The notes beneath the pieces are model-generated. The model ran no database searches and was not told the DNA's origin. It was given only the letters and a program-made list of their open reading frames with translations. The translations under genes were made by a program, and so were the position numbers. This document shows positions 42,843-51,618 of a DNA stretch of 63,489 nt, piece by piece (the stretch's first letter is position 1; each line of letters begins with the position of its first letter). The stretch is taken from NCBI RefSeq assembly GCF_027853915.1, contig NZ_JAQGLA010000038.1, positions 1-63,489 on the forward strand, in the 5' to 3' direction. This stretch comes from Saccharopolyspora oryzae (GTDB lineage: Bacteria > Actinomycetota > Actinomycetes > Mycobacteriales > Pseudonocardiaceae).

Positions 42843-44192
42843 GTGACAGCTTCTGCGAACCCCGCATCGAATCCGAACCACGATCCGGCTCCGCGGTCGC
42901 GGCAGCTGTTCGACCGCGCGCAGGCGGTGACGCCGGGCGGCGTCAACTCGCCCGTCCGCGCCTTCCACTCGGTCGGCGGCACGCCCCGGTTCATGGTTCG
43001 CGGCGAAGGCGCCTACCTCTGGGACGCCGACGACAACCGCTACGTCGACCTGGTGTCCTCCTGGGGCCCGATGATCAACGGGCACGCGCACCCCGACGTG
43101 GTCCGCGCCGTGCAGGAGACCGCGTCGCACGGCCTCTCCTTCGGCACCCCCGGCGCCGGTGAGATCGACCTCGCGCAGGAGATCATCGACCGCGTCGAAC
43201 CGGTCGAGCAGGTCCGGCTGGTCAACTCGGGCACCGAGGCGACGATGAGCGCCGTCCGGCTGGCCCGCGGGTTCACCGGCCGCCAGAAGATCGTCAAGTT
43301 CGCCGGCTGCTACCACGGCCACGTCGACGCGCTGCTGGCCAGCGCCGGGTCCGGGGTGGCGACGCTGGGGCTGCCGACCTCGCCGGGCGTCACCGGCGCG
43401 CAGGCCGCCGACACGATCGTCCTGCCCTACAACGACCTCGAGGCGCTGCGGCAGGTCTTCGCCGAGCAGGGCGACGAGATCGCCTGCGTGATCACCGAGG
43501 CCGCGGCGGGCAACATGGGCACCGTCGCGCCGCTGCCGGGCTTCAACGAGGGGCTGCGGGAGATCACCCGCGCCGCCGGTGCGCTGCTGATCATGGACGA
43601 GGTCATGACCGGCTTCCGGGTTTCCCGCGCGGGCTGGTTCGGCATCGACGGCGTGGCCGGTGACCTCTACACCTTCGGCAAGGTGATGTCCGGTGGGCTG
43701 CCCGCTGCCGCCTTCGGCGGCCGCTCCGACGTGATGGCGCGCCTCGCCCCGTCCGGGCCGGTCTACCAGGCGGGCACGCTGTCCGGGAACCCCGTCGCGG
43801 TGGCCTCCGGCCTGGCGAACCTGCGGGCCGCCGACGCCGACACCTACGCGGCGCTGGACCGCAACAGCAAGCGGCTGGGCGACCTGCTCGGCTCGGCGCT
43901 GACCGCGGAGGGCGTGCCGCACCAGATCGCTTACGCGGCCAACATGGTCAGCGTCTTCTTCAGCGAGAACCCGGTGCACAACTACGAGCAGGCGCAGGCC
44001 CAGCAGACCTGGCGGTTCCCGCCGTTCTTCCACGAGCTGCTCGACCGCGGCGTCTACGCCCCGCCGAGCGCTTTCGAGTCGTGGTTCGTGAACGCGGCGA
44101 TGGACGACGCGGCGTTCGAGACGATCGCCGACGCGCTGCCGCACGCCGCCCGCGCTGCCGCAGCCGCCACCGCGCCGGAGGCGACCGAATGA
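42843..44192 (+). CDS. hemL: Glutamate-1-semialdehyde 2,1-aminomutase
   Basis: A 449-residue PLP enzyme (class III aminotransferase fold) that converts glutamate-1-semialdehyde to 5-aminolevulinate, immediately downstream of HemA in the pathway. [12 protein letters not shown] is the N-terminal gate, [16 protein letters not shown] and [13 protein letters not shown] bind [14 protein letters not shown] holds the PLP Asp region, and [18 protein letters not shown] carries the Schiff-base Lys280. It is not in the rex operon. The stop overlaps the histidine phosphatase start (ATGA). Confidence 0.96.
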   Translation: MTASANPASNPNHDPAPRSRQLFDRAQAVTPGGVNSPVRAFHSVGGTPRFMVRGEGAYLWDADDNRYVDLVSSWGPMINGHAHPDVVRAVQETASHGLSFGTPGAGEIDLAQEIIDRVEPVEQVRLVNSGTEATMSAVRLARGFTGRQKIVKFAGCYHGHVDALLASAGSGVATLGLPTSPGVTGAQAADTIVLPYNDLEALRQVFAEQGDEIACVITEAAAGNMGTVAPLPGFNEGLREITRAAGALLIMDEVMTGFRVSRAGWFGIDGVAGDLYTFGKVMSGGLPAAAFGGRSDVMARLAPSGPVYQAGTLSGNPVAVASGLANLRAADADTYAALDRNSKRLGDLLGSALTAEGVPHQIAYAANMVSVFFSENPVHNYEQAQAQQTWRFPPFFHELLDRGVYAPPSAFESWFVNAAMDDAAFETIADALPHAARAAAAATAPEATE

Positions 44193-44950
44193 GCAACCCC
44201 ATGTCAAACCCGGTCCCGCGCAACCGCACCTCAGGGGAACGTGACGCAAGCCAGCCACAAGAAACCGCGAAACGCGAGATCGAGCTGGACGCGACCACCT
44301 CTGTGAATCGCGGAGAGGCGGAACAGCGGACTGTCGTGCACTTCATGCGCCATGGCGAGGTGCACAACCCGGAGGGGATCCTCTACGGCCGGCTGCCCGG
44401 CTACCGCCTGTCGGACCGCGGTGAGCAGCAGGCGAAGCTGGTCGCCGAGTTCCTGGCCGGGCGCGACGTCGTCCACGTGGTCGCCTCGCCCCTGCAGCGG
44501 GCGCAGCAGACCGCCGAGCCGATCGGTGCGACCTTCCAGACCGACGTGGCCACCGACGAGCGGCTCATCGAATCGGAGAACCGCTTCGAGGGCCTGAAGG
44601 TGTCGGTCGGCGACGGTGCGCTGAGCTCGCCGAAGCACTGGCCGAAGCTCTGGAACCCGCTGCGCCCGTCGTGGGGCGAGCCCTACCTGCAGATCGCGCA
44701 CCGCATGCTCGGCGCCGCGCACCGCGCTCGTGCGGCCGCGGCCGGGCACGAAGCGGTGTGCGTGTCGCACCAGCTGCCGATCTGGACGCTGCGCCGGTTC
44801 CTGGAGGGCAAGCCGATGTGGCACGACCCGCGGCGGCGCCAGTGCTCGCTGGCCTCGCTGACCAGCCTGGTCTTCCGCGGCGAGGAGCTCGTGCGCATCG
44901 CTTACGTGGAGCCCGCCGGGGCTACTGATCCGAAGGTGACAGGGGCATGA
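44189..44950 (+). CDS. Histidine phosphatase family protein
   Basis: A 253-residue phosphoglycerate-mutase-like protein. [13 protein letters not shown] carries the phospho-acceptor His, [14 protein letters not shown] the Arg of the second motif, and [19 protein letters not shown] the second catalytic His. The first 50 residues are hydrophilic and probably disordered. Its substrate is unknown. The ATG overlaps hemL and the stop overlaps the TlpA-like gene (ATGA), the same order as mycobacterial Rv0524-Rv0526, so it belongs to a haem/cytochrome operon. Confidence 0.88.
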   Translation: MSNPMSNPVPRNRTSGERDASQPQETAKREIELDATTSVNRGEAEQRTVVHFMRHGEVHNPEGILYGRLPGYRLSDRGEQQAKLVAEFLAGRDVVHVVASPLQRAQQTAEPIGATFQTDVATDERLIESENRFEGLKVSVGDGALSSPKHWPKLWNPLRPSWGEPYLQIAHRMLGAAHRARAAAAGHEAVCVSHQLPIWTLRRFLEGKPMWHDPRRRQCSLASLTSLVFRGEELVRIAYVEPAGATDPKVTGA

Positions 44951-45537
44951 AGAAGCTGTTGGTACGCCTGGGCTTGGCCGCTGCGACGGTGGCGCTGGTC
45001 GCCGGGTGCGCGACCCAGGGCGAAGACGCGGTGGCCAGCGGTGGCGAGTTCACCTTCGTCTCACCGGGCGGGCAGACCCGCATCTTCTACGCGCCGGACG
45101 AGCGCGGCCGGGTTTCCGGGCTGTCCGGGGACAGCCTGCTGGAACCGGGCAAGCAGCTGGGCATCGACGACTTCAAAGGCCAGGTCGTGGTGCTCAACAT
45201 CTGGGGTTCGTGGTGCGGGCCGTGCCGGTCGGAGGCCGACGACCTGCAGGCCGTGCAGGACAAGGCCGGCCCCCAGGGCGTGCAGGTGCTCGGCATCAAC
45301 GTGCGCGACAGCCAGTCGGCGGCGGCGGACTTCCACCGCGACCGCGGGCTGACCTACCCGTCGATCTTCGACCCGTCGGGCCGCTCGCTGCTCGCGCTGC
45401 GCCAGTTCCCGCGCAGCACCGTTCCGGCGACGATCGTCCTCGACCGGCAGCACCGCGTCGCGGCGGTCTTCCTGACGGAGATGCTGGAGAGCGAACTGCT
45501 CCCCGAGGTCCAGAAGGTCGCAGCCGAGAAGCCCTGA
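44947..45537 (+). CDS. TlpA/ResA-like thioredoxin lipoprotein
   Basis: A 196-residue exported thiol oxidoreductase. The signal peptide ends in a lipobox (LVAGC, Cys19). The thioredoxin fold shows VVLNIWGSWCGPCRSEADDL with the redox pair Cys90 and Cys93, and the cis-Pro in STVPATIVLD. It would keep apocytochrome c haem-binding cysteines reduced on the outer face, fed by CcdA. The ATG overlaps the phosphatase gene. ccdA follows after a 316-base gap that holds two repeat elements, so co-transcription with ccdA is uncertain. Confidence 0.92.
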   Translation: MKKLLVRLGLAAATVALVAGCATQGEDAVASGGEFTFVSPGGQTRIFYAPDERGRVSGLSGDSLLEPGKQLGIDDFKGQVVVLNIWGSWCGPCRSEADDLQAVQDKAGPQGVQVLGINVRDSQSAAADFHRDRGLTYPSIFDPSGRSLLALRQFPRSTVPATIVLDRQHRVAAVFLTEMLESELLPEVQKVAAEKP

Positions 45538-45572
45538 CCCGGCATTGCGGTTTTCCACCCTTGTACCGCGTT

Positions 45573-45638
45573 GCGGTGCGGGTGGCGGGACCTCAGTGCT
45601 CGCCTGGACTCCGGGTGCCCGACTCCATGCATGCCCAA
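45573..45638 (+). repeat. Partial copy (copy 3) of the 195-bp structured repeat
   Basis: About 66 bases match the first third of copies 1 and 2, including one stem arm (CTCAGTGCTCGCCTGG). The partner arm and the rest are missing. A TTTCAATTGAAA palindrome begins 16 bases further on. The remaining gap to ccdA (45675-45841) has no gene. Confidence 0.75.
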
Positions 45639-45654
45639 ATCGCCGTGCGGTTTT

Positions 45655-45674
45655 GCAGTTTCAATTGAAACTGC
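45655..45674. repeat. TTTCAATTGAAA palindrome, copy G (single unit)
   Basis: GCAGTTTCAATTGAAACTGC is a perfect 20-bp palindrome and identical to the first unit of copy A. Unlike other copies it has no second unit. Confidence 0.85.
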
Positions 45675-45841
45675 GGGCGGTGTGAGCCTTGTCTCCCGGA
45701 TTGCTCGGGTGGGGTGGAGGGTCCTGAAAAAGCGGGACCAATGGCCCTGGTGGTGCGATTTCGCCCCTGCTCGGGCCTGTCACCAGGGATGATGTGGTCC
45801 GGTTCACCGAGCCCGGTGCATCGTGGTGGTCTTGACTTTCC

Positions 45842-45847
45842 TACCCT
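45842..45847 (+). promoter_or_regulatory. -10 element for leaderless ccdA
   Basis: TACCCT ends 6 bases before the GTG at 45854, with no ribosome-binding site. Confidence 0.5.
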
Positions 45848-45853
45848 CGAGGT

Positions 45854-46636
45854 GTGAACCCCACTGACCTCGCCGCGTCCGGACCGCTGCTGTTCGCGGC
45901 GGCTCTCGCGGTGCTGGCCGGGACGATCAGCTTCGCTTCGCCCTGCGTGGTGCCCCTGGTGCCGGGGTACCTGGCCTATCTGGCGGGCGTCGTCGGAGCT
46001 GAAACCCCGCCCGTGGAGGCGGCCGAGGTCGACGGGTCGCGGCGCGGCCGTTGGCGGGTCGCCGGGGCGGCGCTGCTGTTCGTCGCCGGGTTCACCGTCG
46101 TCTTCGCCTCCGGAACGCTGCTGCTGCTCGGCCTGTCCGATGCGCTCCTGGCCAACGAGCTCTTGCTGCAGCGCATCGGTGGTGTGGTCACCGTCGCGAT
46201 GGGCCTGGTGTTCATCGGGCTGGTGCCCGCGCTGCAGCGCGATGTGCGCATCCACCGGGTACCGCGCGCCGGTATCTGGGGAGCCCCGCTGCTCGGCGCG
46301 GTGTTCGGCCTCGGTTGGACCCCGTGCCTCGGGCCGACCCTGACCGGGGTGACCTCCATTGCCATCGCCACCGACGGTTCGACCGGCACGGTGGTCCGCG
46401 GCGTCCTGCTGATCGCCGCGTACTGCCTGGGCCTGGGACTGCCGTTCGTGCTGCTGGCCCTCGGCGCCCGGTGGGCGCTGCGCAGCGCGGACTGGCTGCG
46501 CCGGAACGGACGTGTCATCCAGATCGCAGGTGGGGTGCTGCTGGTCGTCGTCGGCCTGCTGCTCGTCACCGGTTTGTGGGGAGATTTGATCGCCTTGCTC
46601 CGTGGCCCGATCGCCGGATACGAGACGATCCTCTGA
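45854..46636 (+). CDS. ccdA: Cytochrome c biogenesis protein CcdA (thiol electron transporter)
   Basis: A 260-residue membrane protein with six helices that moves electrons from cytoplasmic thioredoxin to external thiol proteins. The two conserved redox motifs are ISFASPCVVPLVPGY and GLGWTPCLGPTL. It is the first gene of a System II cytochrome c maturation set; the next gene begins inside its stop (TGATG). The TlpA-like lipoprotein encoded upstream is the natural acceptor. Confidence 0.94.
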   Translation: MNPTDLAASGPLLFAAALAVLAGTISFASPCVVPLVPGYLAYLAGVVGAETPPVEAAEVDGSRRGRWRVAGAALLFVAGFTVVFASGTLLLLGLSDALLANELLLQRIGGVVTVAMGLVFIGLVPALQRDVRIHRVPRAGIWGAPLLGAVFGLGWTPCLGPTLTGVTSIAIATDGSTGTVVRGVLLIAAYCLGLGLPFVLLALGARWALRSADWLRRNGRVIQIAGGVLLVVVGLLLVTGLWGDLIALLRGPIAGYETIL

Positions 46637-48258
46637 TGCGCGGACCTCTGAAGACGGCGCTGGCGTTCCTGCGCAACACCTGGCGCGGGCTGACGTCCAT
46701 GCGCACCGCGCTGGTGCTGCTGTTCCTGCTCGCCCTGGCCGCGCTGCCGGGCGCGCTGATCCCGCAGCGCTCGCTGAACCAGGCCGAAGTGGACAAGTAC
46801 TTCGCCGAATACCCGAAGCTCGCGCCGCTCCTGGACAAGGTCGGTGCCTTCGAGGTCTTCAGCTCCGTCTGGTTCGCCTCCATCTACGTGCTGCTGTTCA
46901 TCTCCCTGATCGGCTGCCTGCTGCCGCGCTGCTACGAGTACTACAAGCAGTGGCGCAGCAAGCCGGTGCGCACGCCGCGCAACCTCTCCCGGATGCCGCA
47001 CCACGAGCAGGGCACCCTCGACGCCTCGGTCGACGAGGTCATGGCCTCGGCCCGCACCCGGCTGCGCGGGTGGCGGATGGTCGAGCGGGACGAGGACGAC
47101 GGCGCGAAGTCGATCAGCGCGGAACGCGGTTTCCTGCGCGAGATCGGCAACCTCGTCTTCCACTTCGCCTTGGTGGGCCTGCTGATCGGCGTCGCGGGCG
47201 GCAAGCTCTACGGCTACGAGGGCCAGGTCATCGTGGTGGCCGACGGCTCCGAGTTCTGCAACTCCGGTACCTACAACTACGACTCCTTCCGCGCCGGTCT
47301 CAACGTCGACGGCACCCAGCTCAGCCCGTTCTGCGTGCGCGTCAAGGACTTCGACATCGACTACCAGCCCAACGGGCAGGTCGGCGACTACCGGGTCGAC
47401 ATGGAGTACCAGGCCGACGACGACCTGGCCGCCAACAAGTGGCAGCCGTACTTGCTGCAGGTCAACCACCCGCTGCGCATCGTGGGCGACCGCATCTACC
47501 TGACCGGCAACGGCTACGCGCCGCGCTTCACCGTCACCTTCCCGGACGGGCAGAAGCGCACCGGCGTCATCCAGTGGCAGCCGGCCGTTCCGCAGACGAT
47601 GCTCTCCCAGGGTGCGACCAAGTTCGACCCGCCCGGCGTGGTCGACGACGCGCAGCGGCGCCAGAAGCAGCTCGCCGTGACCGGCCTGTTCGCGCCCACC
47701 GCGTCCTTCGACGGCGCCATCCTCAGCTCCAGCTTCCCGGACCTGAAGGACCCGGCCGTGGCCGTCGACGTGCTGCGCGGCGACCTCGGACTCGACGCCG
47801 GCCGCGGTCAGTCGATCTTCGGCGTGGACCAGTCCATGGTGGACCAGGGCAGGCTCCAGCGGGTGGCCCGCCAGAACCTGCACGTCGGCGAGGAGGTCCG
47901 CCTCGACGACGGCACCTCGGTCCGCTTCGACGGCGTCGAGCGCTGGGCCAACCTGCAGGTGTCGCACGACCCGTTCCAGTCGTGGGTGCTGCTGTTCTCC
48001 GTTCTGATCATCTTCGGCATCAGCACCTCGCTGATGATCAAGCGGCGCCGGGTGTGGGTCCGCGCCGTGCCGCACCCAGACCCGGACGGATCCGGTTCCG
48101 GACGTACCGTTGTCGAAGTCGGTGGACTCGCCCGCACCGATCAAGCCGGGTACGGCGAGGAGTTCACCAGGCTCGCCGCTGACCTCCTCGGCACGGATGT
48201 CGACCACTCGCCGAAATCCCGCGCGGTCGCTGGCCCCGCGCGCGAAAGGAAGAGCTGA
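46636..48258 (+). CDS. resB: Cytochrome c biogenesis protein ResB (Ccs1)
   Basis: A 540-residue membrane protein, half of the ResBC haem-delivery and cytochrome c synthase complex. Helices near the start (SMRTALVLLFLLALAALPGA and IYVLLFISLIGCLLPRCYEY), a third near residue 180 (NLVFHFALVGLLIGVAGG), a large external domain and a final helix (WVLLFSVLIIFGISTSLMI) give the ResB layout. FHFALVG carries the conserved His that contacts haem. It overlaps ccdA and ccsB by one base each (TGATG), so all three are co-translated. Confidence 0.93.
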   Translation: MRGPLKTALAFLRNTWRGLTSMRTALVLLFLLALAALPGALIPQRSLNQAEVDKYFAEYPKLAPLLDKVGAFEVFSSVWFASIYVLLFISLIGCLLPRCYEYYKQWRSKPVRTPRNLSRMPHHEQGTLDASVDEVMASARTRLRGWRMVERDEDDGAKSISAERGFLREIGNLVFHFALVGLLIGVAGGKLYGYEGQVIVVADGSEFCNSGTYNYDSFRAGLNVDGTQLSPFCVRVKDFDIDYQPNGQVGDYRVDMEYQADDDLAANKWQPYLLQVNHPLRIVGDRIYLTGNGYAPRFTVTFPDGQKRTGVIQWQPAVPQTMLSQGATKFDPPGVVDDAQRRQKQLAVTGLFAPTASFDGAILSSSFPDLKDPAVAVDVLRGDLGLDAGRGQSIFGVDQSMVDQGRLQRVARQNLHVGEEVRLDDGTSVRFDGVERWANLQVSHDPFQSWVLLFSVLIIFGISTSLMIKRRRVWVRAVPHPDPDGSGSGRTVVEVGGLARTDQAGYGEEFTRLAADLLGTDVDHSPKSRAVAGPARERKS

Positions 48259-49259
48259 TGCCGGTCAACGAGACGCTGTCGACCTACAGCGACATGGCCT
48301 ACGCCACCTCGGTGGTGGTCTACATCCTCGCGATGCTGCTGTACTTCGCGGAGTTCTCCCGGGGACGGGTCGGGGCGGTCGAGCGCAAGCGCGAATCGGC
48401 CCTGGTCGGTGCCGGCAGCGGGGATTCCGGCTCGACACCGGTGGTCGGGCACGTGCCGGCCCCGGAGAAGCGGCCGTTCTCCGAGCGGCTCGGCGGCATG
48501 GCCGTCGCCATGACGTCGCTCGGCGCGGTGGTGCACTTCTCCTCCTTGCTGCTGCGCGGTCTGGCCACGGGCCGGGTGCCGTGGGGCAACATGTACGAGT
48601 TCGGCTCGGCGATCTGCCTCGCTTCCGTGCTGGCCTGGTTGGTCGTGCTGTTCCGGCAGACGCGCACCGCTCGTCGCGACACGACCTCGTCGCAGCTGCG
48701 CGGGCTCGGCGGATTCCTGATGCTGCCGGTGGTGCTGCTGCTCTTCCTGTCCGGCACGGTGCTTTACGCGCAGGCGGCACCGTTGATCCCGGCGCTGCAG
48801 TCCTACTGGATCGTGATCCACGTCGCGGCGGCGATCGTCTCCAGCGGTGTCTTCGTGTTCGGCGGTGTGGCCAGCGTGCTCTACCTGCTGCGCTGCCGGT
48901 ACGAGAACAACCCGCTGAAGATGACGAAGATCGGCTCCCGGCTGCCCACCAGCCAGGCGCTGGACCGCGTCGCCTACCGGGCCACCGTGATCATCTTCCC
49001 GGTGTGGACGTTCGCCATCGTCGCGGGCGCGATCTGGGCGGAAGCGGCCTGGGGCCGGTTCTGGGGCTGGGACCCCAAGGAGACCTGCTCCTTCGTCGCC
49101 TGGGTCGTCTACGCCGCGTACCTGCACGCCCGCGCCACCGCGGGCTGGCGCGGGGTGCGCGCCGCGTGGATCAACATCCTGGGGCTCGCGGTCATGATCT
49201 TCAACCTGTTCTTCATCAACATCGTTGTCGCCGGTCTTCACTCTTACGCTGGACTGTGA
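48258..49259 (+). CDS. ccsB: c-type cytochrome biogenesis protein CcsB (ResC/CcsA)
   Basis: A 333-residue membrane protein with eight predicted helices. WGRFWGWDPKETCSFVAWVVYAAYLHAR is the WWD-type haem-handling signature; further conserved His residues are in VVHFSSLLLRG, IVIHVAAAIVSSG and a C-terminal GLHSYAGL. With ResB it exports haem and attaches it to apocytochromes. The PWGNMYEF segment is also typical. It ends the ccdA-resB-ccsB operon, followed by a modest hairpin. Confidence 0.95.
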   Translation: MPVNETLSTYSDMAYATSVVVYILAMLLYFAEFSRGRVGAVERKRESALVGAGSGDSGSTPVVGHVPAPEKRPFSERLGGMAVAMTSLGAVVHFSSLLLRGLATGRVPWGNMYEFGSAICLASVLAWLVVLFRQTRTARRDTTSSQLRGLGGFLMLPVVLLLFLSGTVLYAQAAPLIPALQSYWIVIHVAAAIVSSGVFVFGGVASVLYLLRCRYENNPLKMTKIGSRLPTSQALDRVAYRATVIIFPVWTFAIVAGAIWAEAAWGRFWGWDPKETCSFVAWVVYAAYLHARATAGWRGVRAAWINILGLAVMIFNLFFINIVVAGLHSYAGL

Positions 49260-49317
49260 GCGGATGATCGGCGCCCACCGGGGCGTCGAGGGAAGTCCGC
49301 CGCGCGCAGTGGACTCC

Positions 49318-49352
49318 GGCGTGAACAGCCCGCCACCTGCGCAGTTCACGCC
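49318..49352 (+). terminator. Hairpin after ccsB
   Basis: GGCGTGAAC (49318-49326) and GTTCACGCC (49344-49352) pair perfectly with a 17-base loop, 59 bases after the ccsB stop. A plausible, not strong, operon end. Confidence 0.45.
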
Positions 49353-49495
49353 CTGCTGGGGCCGAGAACCGGGGGAAGCGAGCGCCGACCCCCGGTGACT
49401 TGCGGGTAGCTCTGCGACTACCGTGCCTTGCGGAGACGGGGAGTTCTCGATTCGGTCCGGCAGGGCCCGGCTCGATCGTGGGAGGGACGGCAACG

Positions 49496-51037
49496 GTGAC
49501 CGGACAGTACGAAGAGCCCGAAGCGCAGCGGAACGCGGGGACCACCGCGGCGCAGCCCGACGGCGCGGACGTCGAGTCCGGCAGCTCGGGGGCGGCACCG
49601 GCCGCGCCCGACGGCCAGTACGTCGAGCCGGCAACCCGGCCGGCGCACCCGACTCCGTCGTACGTCGACCCGTCCCAGGTCGACCAGTCCGGCAACCCGG
49701 CCGGTGAAGCACCGCAGCCGTACTACCCGGGTGGCGCGCCGGCCGGTGCATACGGCGACCCCTCTCAGTCCGGCCCGCACCAGTCCCAGTTCGTCGATCC
49801 GACGGCTTCCGGTCCGCACCAGCAGGTGCCCGGGGTCCAGTCGGGTCCGTACTCGGTCTCCGGTGGACAGTCCGGTCCCTTCCCGCCGGTTTCCGGTGGG
49901 CAGTCGGGTCCGTACCCGCCGGTGTCCGGTGGGCCCTCCGGCCCGTACGCGCCAGCCGCGGGAGGGCCGTCCGGGCCGTACCCGGTCGGCCAGCAGTACC
50001 CGCCGCAGAATCCCCAGGGCGGGCCGCAACCTGGCCCGCAGCAGTCGTTTTCGCCATACCCCCAGGCTGCCCCGAACGCGGGCCAGGGGGATCGGCCATT
50101 CGGCCAGGACCTCTCGTCCGCTCAGCTGCTCCGGCAGACCAAAAGGTCTCCCCAATCCGGGTGGCGCAAGGCCGTCTACCTGGCCAGCGGGAAGACGGTC
50201 AACTTCGGCGAGGGGCCGGCCGATCGGCGCCGCCGCGAGCTGATCTCGCGGGTCAACCAGCCGCTGCAGGGCTGCTACAAGATCGCGATGCTGAGCCTGA
50301 AGGGCGGCGTGGGCAAGACGACCACGACCGCCACCCTCGGCTCCACGTTCTCCTCGTTGCGGGGCGACCGGGTGATCGCGGTCGACGCGAACCCGGACCG
50401 CGGCACCCTGGCGCAGAAGATCCCGCTGGAGACCACCGCGACGGTGCGGCACCTGCTGCGCGACGCGCACCGGATCCGCAAGTACAGCGATGTCCGCGCC
50501 TACACCTCGCAGGGCCCGTCCCGGCTGGAAGTGCTGGCCAGCGAACAGGATCCGGCCGTCTCGGAGGCGTTCAGCGAGGACGACTACCGGCGCACCGTCA
50601 CGCTGCTGGAGCACTTCTACAACGTCGTGCTCACCGACTGCGGCACCGGTCTGATGCACTCCGCGATGAAGGGCGTGCTGGACCTCGCCGACTCGCTGGT
50701 GATCGTCTCGTCCAGCTCGATCGACGGCGCGCGCAGCGCATCGGCCACATTGGACTGGTTGGACGCGCACGGCTACGGCGACCTGGTGGCCAGGTCCGTG
50801 GCGGTGATCAACTCGGTGCGCCCGGGCTCCGGCAAGGTCGACGTGGACAAGCTGACCGCGCACTTCAGCTCGCGCTGCCGCGCGGTGTCGAAGATCCCGT
50901 TCGACCCGCACCTGGAGGAGGGCGCCGAGGTGGAGCTGGACCAGTTGGGCGCGCCGACGCAGTTGGCGCTGCTGGAGCTGGCGGCGATCGTGGCGGACGA
51001 CTTCCCGCACGCGCCGGGGCGCAACCGGCAGAGCTGA
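49496..51037 (+). CDS. ParA/MinD-like ATPase with long Gly/Pro/Ser-rich N-terminal region
   Basis: A 513-residue protein. Residues 1-220 are disordered and repetitive, with several units of the kind SGGQSGPYPPV; this resembles ESX-linked EspI-type proteins. The C-terminal half is a deviant Walker ATPase: MLSLKGGVGKTTTTATLG (Walker A), VIAVDANPDRGTLAQK (Walker A-prime Asp), and VVLTDCGTGLMHSAM. Actinobacterial relatives (Rv0530-type) lie at the same place after ccsA; possible roles are regulation of a secretion system or protein positioning. A GGAGGG site precedes the GTG. It converges on a small membrane-protein gene across a hairpin. Confidence 0.82.
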   Translation: MTGQYEEPEAQRNAGTTAAQPDGADVESGSSGAAPAAPDGQYVEPATRPAHPTPSYVDPSQVDQSGNPAGEAPQPYYPGGAPAGAYGDPSQSGPHQSQFVDPTASGPHQQVPGVQSGPYSVSGGQSGPFPPVSGGQSGPYPPVSGGPSGPYAPAAGGPSGPYPVGQQYPPQNPQGGPQPGPQQSFSPYPQAAPNAGQGDRPFGQDLSSAQLLRQTKRSPQSGWRKAVYLASGKTVNFGEGPADRRRRELISRVNQPLQGCYKIAMLSLKGGVGKTTTTATLGSTFSSLRGDRVIAVDANPDRGTLAQKIPLETTATVRHLLRDAHRIRKYSDVRAYTSQGPSRLEVLASEQDPAVSEAFSEDDYRRTVTLLEHFYNVVLTDCGTGLMHSAMKGVLDLADSLVIVSSSSIDGARSASATLDWLDAHGYGDLVARSVAVINSVRPGSGKVDVDKLTAHFSSRCRAVSKIPFDPHLEEGAEVELDQLGAPTQLALLELAAIVADDFPHAPGRNRQS

Positions 51038-51063
51038 GCAGGGGTTTCACCAGCCGGGGATGG

Positions 51064-51097
51064 CGAACCTCAGACGTGGTCTGAGGTTCCGCTACCC
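51064..51097. repeat. Mini derivative (copy 4) of the 195-bp repeat, also a convergent terminator
   Basis: GAACCTCAGAC (51065-51075) and GTCTGAGGTTC (51079-51089) form a perfect 11-bp stem with a GTG loop. Left half and right half both match the outer end of the 195-bp repeat; CTGAGGTTCCGCTACCCG is identical to the end of copy 2. It lies between two convergent genes. Confidence 0.75.
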
Positions 51098-51123
51098 GTG
51101 GATCCGAGTTCGGAGAACGGTCC

Positions 51124-51315
51124 TCAGTCGTCTTCCGAGGGCCGTGATTTGCGCTGCTGCTCGTCCAAGCGGCGCAGGAACTCGGGGTCGTCGTCGGGCG
51201 CGATCGGCGCCTGCCGTGGGCCGGGCCGCTCCGGACCGGCCGAGACGGGGCCGAACGCCTTCCACATCAGCACCGCGATCGTGAGCGCACCGATCGCTGC
51301 CAGGACGTAGATCAT
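51124..51315 (-). CDS. Small single-helix membrane protein, hypothetical
   Basis: A 63-residue protein with one N-terminal helix (MIYVLAAIGALTIAVLMWKA) and an acidic/basic cytoplasmic tail (DDDPEFLRRLDEQQRKSRPSEDD). It has no cleavable signal and so should be a type I-like anchored peptide. No family is recognised. GGAGGTGG lies 4 bases before the ATG at 51315. It lies between the ParA-like gene and bldC. Confidence 0.7.
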   Translation of the reverse strand: MIYVLAAIGALTIAVLMWKAFGPVSAGPERPGPRQAPIAPDDDPEFLRRLDEQQRKSRPSEDD

Positions 51316-51400
51316 CGGGCCACCTCCAACTCTGCCGCTTCCGAGATTAGCCAATTCCGGCCTCGGTTGTCCGCGTCGGAGGTAGCCGCGCCGGGGCGGA

Positions 51401-51440
51401 TCCAGGTGATGCCTCGCGTGGGAACGAGGCACCACCTGGA
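51401..51440. other. Strong stem-loop in the bldC 3' gap
   Basis: Arms 51401-51416 and 51425-51440 pair at 15 of 16 positions with an 8-base loop. The 303-base gap 51316-51618 contains no convincing gene. The stem lies about 180 bases past the bldC stop and 85 bases before the next minus-strand start, so it may terminate bldC or be part of a small RNA or leader. Confidence 0.5.
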
Positions 51441-51618
51441 CCGGCGGTCGTCGCCGGACCGCGGGCGATGTTCAGATCTGCGTCTGGAGCGCTCGCCGGT
51501 GAGGGGCGCTGGCGAGCAGCCGATGTCTCAGCGCTCGTCCGGGAACTGGTCTTGCGCGTGCCGGGAACCCGATGCACTACCTCGGGCCGCACGCAGGACT
51601 AGTTCGGCCGACGGACGC

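Noticed and set aside
13922..45674. CRISPR array made of TTTCAATTGAAA repeats
   Set aside because: Copies are kilobases apart, palindromic and without regular unique spacers; no cas gene is present.
51347..51592. Possible small minus-strand gene in the bldC 3' gap
   Set aside because: Low-complexity composition, no ribosome-binding site and it runs through a strong stem-loop.
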